This document shows, one piece after another, positions 33,221-38,433 of a stretch of DNA of 38,433 nucleotides. Positions within the stretch are counted from its first letter, which is position 1. Each line of letters begins with the position of its first letter. The position numbers were made by a program, and so were the translations under genes. Location of the stretch: NCBI GenBank assembly GCA_947165355.1, contig CAMUZZ010000009.1, positions 1 through 38,433 on the forward strand, given 5' to 3'. Under the pieces are notes generated by a model. It saw only the letters and a program-made list of their open reading frames with translations, made no database searches and was not told the origin of the DNA. Origin of the DNA: an uncultured Clostridium sp. GTDB taxonomy: Bacteria; Bacillota; Clostridia; TANB77; CAG-508.

Positions 33221-33709
33221 ATGGCAAGCACAAAAGAATTTGCAGAATTCCTTAAACCGATTCTTCAGGATGAGGTTCGGCAGAAAGCTAAGGTACGCGA
33301 GGATTTTCTGAAGCCAATTCAGGAAAAATTTCAGAATGTACTGAAAAATGCTATTCAGTCTCGGGTTGCATTCAATGTTGATGTAATACGGATTGAGTTT
33401 GTTACCGTTTTGTTTTCGGACGTAGATGGCGGGACAACCCTCAAATTTGAAGCTGAACTGAAAATGTTCAACAGAGGAGTTGAGAAGCCTGTATCCGAGA
33501 GGACTTTCTTTATTCCAGTAGACGTATCCTCAAGGTACTGCACAGTTTGTAATGGCCTTGATCGAGACAATGAAATTAACATCGACGGAATCAACACGTG
33601 GTCGAACTGCGGAGTCAAAATTGTGGACTCTGAGACCATTGGTCTGCTGACTTTTGCTGACATTTCTGGATTCGAAGAATCCGGCTTCCAGATTGAGCTG
33701 GACAAGTGA
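33221..33709 (+). CDS. 162-aa protein of unknown function
   Basis: Starts MASTKEFAEFLKPILQDEVR at 33221, with AAAGGGTG ~7 bases upstream; the earlier in-frame ATG is inside the leader hairpins. Residues ~1-45 are a helix (Lys/Glu-rich); ~50-105 are beta strands (FNVDVIRIEFVTVLFS); residues ~115-162 contain CTVCNGLDRDNEINID, with two cysteines that could bind metal. No family recognised. Single-gene unit with its own promoter, structured leader and strong terminator. Composition is less AT-rich than host genes, suggesting a mobile or acquired unit. Confidence 0.75.
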   Translation: MASTKEFAEFLKPILQDEVRQKAKVREDFLKPIQEKFQNVLKNAIQSRVAFNVDVIRIEFVTVLFSDVDGGTTLKFEAELKMFNRGVEKPVSERTFFIPVDVSSRYCTVCNGLDRDNEINIDGINTWSNCGVKIVDSETIGLLTFADISGFEESGFQIELDK

Positions 33710-33715
33710 AGACAA

Positions 33716-33752
33716 AAGACTGCGGTGGAATTTCCATCGCAGTCTTTCTTTT
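33716..33752. terminator. Terminator after the 33221 gene
   Basis: AAAGACTGCG / CGCAGTCTTT with GGAAA / TTTCC inside, followed by a T-run. Also suits the minus-strand gene ending at 33772. Confidence 0.88.
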
Positions 33753-33771
33753 TATATTTATCTATCTTATA

Positions 33772-35208
33772 TTATAAATCTTTTCGTACATCTAATGTAT
33801 GAACCTTCGAATTATCTTTGTTTAGAACGTGGTTGATATAGTAATTGTCGATTCCATCTTCAGTTCTTTTGAAAACTTCTACTAATGAAATTGCTATCTT
33901 TTCTCCCGTTTCAGTATTGTAAATTCCATATAAACCTTTTTCTTTGTTATATAAAAATACTGCAGCATCTTTGTTTTCGCTTATGTTAGGAATTATAGTT
34001 ACACTTCCACCACTTTGCGCTATAGAGCATCCAAATTCTGAAAATTGTGGCTCTATAACTTCGTTTCCGTCAACATCGTACAATCCCCATAATCCATTTT
34101 GTTTAACTGGAATATATTTGCTATTCATAATGTATTTATTTGAAACATCTGTATAAAGTCCATCATCAACACCAATATCATCAAATACAGTATTTAAAAG
34201 TACATCACCATTCTCTTTTATAATTCCATATTTATCTTGGCTCTTAACAATAAAATATTTGAAATCATTATCCATAGTTTTTATTTCATCATACTGGGTT
34301 GCCATGTTGTTAACAACTTCTTGCTTATCTAAGTCTAGAAAAAGTATACCAGCCTTTCCATCATTGCTTGTTACAACATTTAGTGTTTTTTGAGCTTCAT
34401 TAAACGCTATATATGAATATTTGCAGCTTGCTACATATGAACCAATTTTATCAGCATTTGAAAAGCTTCCTACTCCAAAGTTTCCACTTTCATCTTTTAC
34501 AATAGACATACCATATTTTAAAAGTCTTTTATTGGCATAATCGTATTCTGAAGAATCTACAACATCTCCTCTCATTTTTTTAGCAACATTGTTTTCTATG
34601 TAATCTAATGTTGATATTCTAATTGTTTTCTTTTTTGCATCATAAGAAATAGCAACATCAAAGGCTAATCCTATTGCATCTGAATTTGCGTATATTTTAT
34701 CATCAACGTATTTTGCATCATCACCTATATTAAAGTACTCGTATTCAACACTTGGTATACTAACAAACTCATCATCATTATTATTTTGTTGCTCATTAAC
34801 AACAGGAATTATAGATTTGTATATGTTTGATGAATTAGAAATAAGAGATGTATACTCATTTTCATTTCTTATTTGGCACTTTGTTTTATCTTCACCTTTT
34901 TTCTTATATTCACTGTTGTAATATTGTCTTTTTAATAAATTAGACATATCTCGTACAGAAAAATATAATTTACCATCTTTTTCAACTAATTTTCCGTTAT
35001 TATCTTTTAACAGAATTATATCTTCTATATTTGATATTTCCTCACCATCAACATAAATGCGTAGTTTTCCGTAATCTCTAATTTTAATAAATAGCAATAA
35101 AATAATTGCTATAATAGTAAGCACTATAATTGCAGTAATTATACTTTTAAATGTTTTTCTCTTTTTCTCTTGTTCATAATAAACTTCACGTTCATCAATA
35201 AGAGTCAT
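33772..35208 (-). CDS. Membrane-anchored WG-repeat protein
   Basis: 478 aa. Start at 35208 (MTLIDEREVYYEQ; AAAGGAAG upstream) rather than the TTG two codons earlier. One membrane helix (residues ~22-45), then a beta-rich region (~50-180) that reads like a copper-amine-oxidase-N or stalk domain (KLRIYVDGEEISNI, then YANSDAIGLAFDVAISYD). The C-terminal half has WG-type repeats: VKSQDKYGIIKENGDVLL, VKQNGLWGLYDVDGNEVIEP, YNKEKGLYGIYNTETGEKI. WG repeats form beta-rich binding surfaces; the ligand is unknown. Likely faces the outside. It follows tgt with a short gap. Confidence 0.82.
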   Translation of the reverse strand: MTLIDEREVYYEQEKKRKTFKSIITAIIVLTIIAIILLLFIKIRDYGKLRIYVDGEEISNIEDIILLKDNNGKLVEKDGKLYFSVRDMSNLLKRQYYNSEYKKKGEDKTKCQIRNENEYTSLISNSSNIYKSIIPVVNEQQNNNDDEFVSIPSVEYEYFNIGDDAKYVDDKIYANSDAIGLAFDVAISYDAKKKTIRISTLDYIENNVAKKMRGDVVDSSEYDYANKRLLKYGMSIVKDESGNFGVGSFSNADKIGSYVASCKYSYIAFNEAQKTLNVVTSNDGKAGILFLDLDKQEVVNNMATQYDEIKTMDNDFKYFIVKSQDKYGIIKENGDVLLNTVFDDIGVDDGLYTDVSNKYIMNSKYIPVKQNGLWGLYDVDGNEVIEPQFSEFGCSIAQSGGSVTIIPNISENKDAAVFLYNKEKGLYGIYNTETGEKIAISLVEVFKRTEDGIDNYYINHVLNKDNSKVHTLDVRKDL

Positions 35209-35237
35209 ATTCAACTTCCTTTCTTACTTTAATCTAT

Positions 35238-36496
<1,259 letters not shown>

Positions 36497-36502
36497 CCAA
36501 AA

Positions 36503-37528
36503 TTAAACTATAAACATTGCATCTCCGAAACTAAAAAATTTATATTTTTCTTCTACTGCTTCCTTGTAACAATCTAGCATAAATTCTCTTCCTGCTAATG
36601 CAGATACTAGCATAAGCAATGTAGATTCAGGTAAATGGAAATTTGTTATTAAAGCATCTACACATTTAAACTTATATCCCGGATAAATAAATATACTTGT
36701 ATCGTCTTCTATTTCTTTTACAAAACCATTTTCGTCTGATACAGATTCAAGTACTCTACAAGATGTTGTTCCAACAGCAATTATTCTACCGCCATTCTTT
36801 CTTGTATTGTTTATTATTTCAGCATCTTCAGCTTTAATGTAGAAATGTTCTGTATGCATATCGTGGTCTTCTATGTTTTCTTCTTTTACAGGTCTAAAAG
36901 TACCTATTCCAACATGCAACGTTACGTTTGCTATTTTAACTCCCTTTGCTCTTATTTTTTCTAATAATTCCTCTGTAAAATGAAGTCCTGCTGTTGGAGC
37001 TGCTGCTGAACCATCATATTTTGCATATACTGTTTGATACATCTCTTTTTTCTCAAGCTTTTCTTTTATGTATGGTGGAAGTGGCATTAATCCAATTTGA
37101 TCTAGTATCTCATTAAAAATACCATTGTACTCAAATTTTACTTTTCTGTTTCCACCTTCCATTTTATCCATAATTTCAGCTTTTAGTAAGCCATCTCCAA
37201 AACTAACTCTAGCACCAGGTAAAAGCTTTTTACCTGGTCTAACCATAACTTCCCAGGTATCACCTTCAATTCTGTTTAGTAGTAAAAACTCTACTTTAGC
37301 TCCAGTAACTTCTTTTATACCGTATAGCCTAGCTGGAATTACTTTTGTGTTATTTCTAACTAAGCAATCTCCTGGTTTTAAGTAATCTAATATATCTTTA
37401 AAAATTTTATGTTCAACTGTTTTGTCATTTCTATGTATTACCATTAGTCTTGCTTCATCTCTTTTTTCTAACGGAGTTTGAGCAATTAATTCTGTTGGTA
37501 ACTCATAATTAAAGTCAGATAATTTCAT
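36503..37528 (-). CDS. queA: S-adenosylmethionine:tRNA ribosyltransferase-isomerase
   Basis: 341 aa, full length. QueA adds the ribosyl part of SAM to preQ1-tRNA to give epoxyqueuosine-tRNA. Starts [20 protein letters not shown]; carries [17 protein letters not shown], the [18 protein letters not shown] motif and the C-terminal [20 protein letters not shown]. Promoter TTGTAA, 17 bp, TATAAT just upstream (~37581-37609). Works with tgt. Confidence 0.96.
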   Translation of the reverse strand: MKLSDFNYELPTELIAQTPLEKRDEARLMVIHRNDKTVEHKIFKDILDYLKPGDCLVRNNTKVIPARLYGIKEVTGAKVEFLLLNRIEGDTWEVMVRPGKKLLPGARVSFGDGLLKAEIMDKMEGGNRKVKFEYNGIFNEILDQIGLMPLPPYIKEKLEKKEMYQTVYAKYDGSAAAPTAGLHFTEELLEKIRAKGVKIANVTLHVGIGTFRPVKEENIEDHDMHTEHFYIKAEDAEIINNTRKNGGRIIAVGTTSCRVLESVSDENGFVKEIEDDTSIFIYPGYKFKCVDALITNFHLPESTLLMLVSALAGREFMLDCYKEAVEEKYKFFSFGDAMFIV

Positions 37529-37689
37529 TACAAGCTCTCCTCAATTTTTCCATAATTATTTATGAATAACATTATGTTATCTATTATACTAAATTTATAC
37601 ACAAATTACAACATATTCCACAAAAAAAGAGCACCTATCTCTGAATAAAGTAGCCATAAAAATTCTCTTTATGATAATGTGAAACAAAA

Positions 37690-37718
37690 AAGAATGAGCT
37701 ACTATAGCTCATTCTCTC
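37690..37718 (-). terminator. Terminator of greA
   Basis: Minus strand: AGAATGAGCTA / TAGCTCATTCT followed by TTTTTT, between greA and queA. Confidence 0.88.
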
Positions 37719-37745
37719 TTATTGTACTAAAATATACTATATTAA

Positions 37746-38225
37746 TTATTTTGTAATTGATAGAATTTTGTATTGAACTGTTCCAACTGGTGCTTCAAAA
37801 GTAACTATTTGGTTTTTCTTAGCCCCTAATAATGCTTTACCAATTGGTGATTCGTTAGAAATTCTGTTTTGCGCTAAATCTACCTCTGTTGAACCAACTA
37901 TTGTGTATGCAATTTCTTCGTTGAATTCTATATCAAGTAATTTTACAGTATTTCCTACTTGTACAGTTTTTGTATCAATTTCTGATTCGTCTATTATTTT
38001 TGCATATCTTATTTTATTTTCTAATTCCCCAATTAAAGCTTCGTTTTCAGCTTGAGCATTTTTAGCTTCGTCATATTCTGAATTTTCTGATAAGTCACCA
38101 AAACCTAAAGCAATTTTAATTCTTTCTGATATTTCTGCTCTTTTTTCTGTTTTCAAATATTCTAATTCTTTTTCTAAGTTGTTAAAACCTTCTTGAGTTA
38201 ATATTACTTCCTTGTTCTCCTCCAT
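37746..38225 (-). CDS. greA: Transcription elongation factor GreA
   Basis: 159 aa. Rescues backtracked RNA polymerase by inducing transcript cleavage. N-terminal coiled coil (residues ~5-75) has the family motif GDLSENSEYDEAKNAQ with the acidic tip; the C-terminal FKBP-like domain ends in VGTVQYKILSITK. Normal length. Start MEENKEVILTQEGF with GGACT-type RBS. Confidence 0.97.
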   Translation of the reverse strand: MEENKEVILTQEGFNNLEKELEYLKTEKRAEISERIKIALGFGDLSENSEYDEAKNAQAENEALIGELENKIRYAKIIDESEIDTKTVQVGNTVKLLDIEFNEEIAYTIVGSTEVDLAQNRISNESPIGKALLGAKKNQIVTFEAPVGTVQYKILSITK

Positions 38226-38365
38226 TTTAATCAGTCCTTTCTCTGCATAAAATTCTTTTTCATTTGAACCTAAAATATATTAATCTATTTTACGCCATTT
38301 GTCAATAGGAATTATCTTTTAATTCTTTATTTTCAATTATTCTGTTTTTCCTATTATTTTATATA

Positions 38366-38403
38366 AAAATGAACACCTACATCAATTATATGTAGGTGTT
38401 TTG
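38366..38403 (-). terminator. Terminator of the upstream gene at the window edge
   Basis: Minus strand: AACACCTACAT / ATGTAGGTGTT followed by a T-rich tail. Confidence 0.8.
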
Positions 38404-38406
38404 GTT

Positions 38407-38433
38407 TTATTCAGCTAATTTTTCTTCTACTAA
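38407..38433 (-). CDS. Possible 3' end of a gene running off the window
   Basis: The last 27 bases read, on the minus strand, as codons ending VEEKLAE-stop, directly upstream of a terminator. This fits the C-terminus of a gene lying outside the window, but is too short to identify. Confidence 0.45.
   Translation of the reverse strand, partial: LVEEKLAE

Overview
The window is AT-rich DNA from an anaerobic, endospore-forming member of the Clostridia, probably an uncultured gut lineage. The evidence is an alpha/beta-type small acid-soluble spore protein, SpoIVB, a threonine T-box leader, an L21 leader, strong AGGAGG ribosome binding sites and very low-GC coding sequence. Most genes lie on the minus strand. 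I recognise no tRNA, rRNA, CRISPR array, transposase or phage structural gene.

Layout. 1-505 is the start of glmM, cut by the window edge. 639-3530 is a run of small stand-alone transcription units (tandem alpha-CTD-like protein, secreted dockerin protein, 47-aa and 75-aa proteins), each with its own promoter and terminator and visibly less AT-rich than its surroundings. 3598-4790 holds a protein that fits OapA with a roughly 610-nt non-coding RNA directly upstream that fits OLE RNA. 4947-6755 is a two-gene operon of unknown function. 6853-9797 is a zinc uptake operon (Fur/Zur regulator, znuA, znuC, znuB) with a 7-1-7 palindrome at its promoter. Then come tcdA, an SASP gene, a broken gene with a possible HopA1-like domain, and spoIVB. 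14661-20760 carries small proteins, a frameshifted nifS, pyruvate kinase and a DUF6273-type protein. 20924-23997 is a P-type Ca2+/Mn2+ ATPase behind a yybP-ykoY (Mn2+) riboswitch. rplU-rpmA follows with an L21 leader but no prp between the genes. 25233-30464 has VanZ, coiled-coil, CmpB-family and two paralogous acidic proteins. thrS has a T-box leader. 33221-33709 is another stand-alone gene with a structured leader. The window closes with a WG-repeat protein, tgt, queA and greA.

The most unusual signal is a pair of fold-back elements at 14385-14611 and 32487-32750. They share two nearly invariant blocks and an internal hairpin, but each is enclosed by long inverted-repeat arms whose sequences are unrelated between the two copies. 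One copy sits between divergent genes; the other lies between the thrS T-box terminator and the thrS start codon, and its outer arm is an inverted copy of the terminator tail. I do not recognise this element as a known RNA or transposon.

Regulatory RNA is dense: candidate OLE RNA, Mn2+ riboswitch, Thr T-box, L21 leader, and at least two small-gene leaders with mutually exclusive hairpins. Two genes carry single-base frameshifts (nifS, and the 11325-12975 gene, which also has an in-frame stop). These may be real decay or assembly errors.
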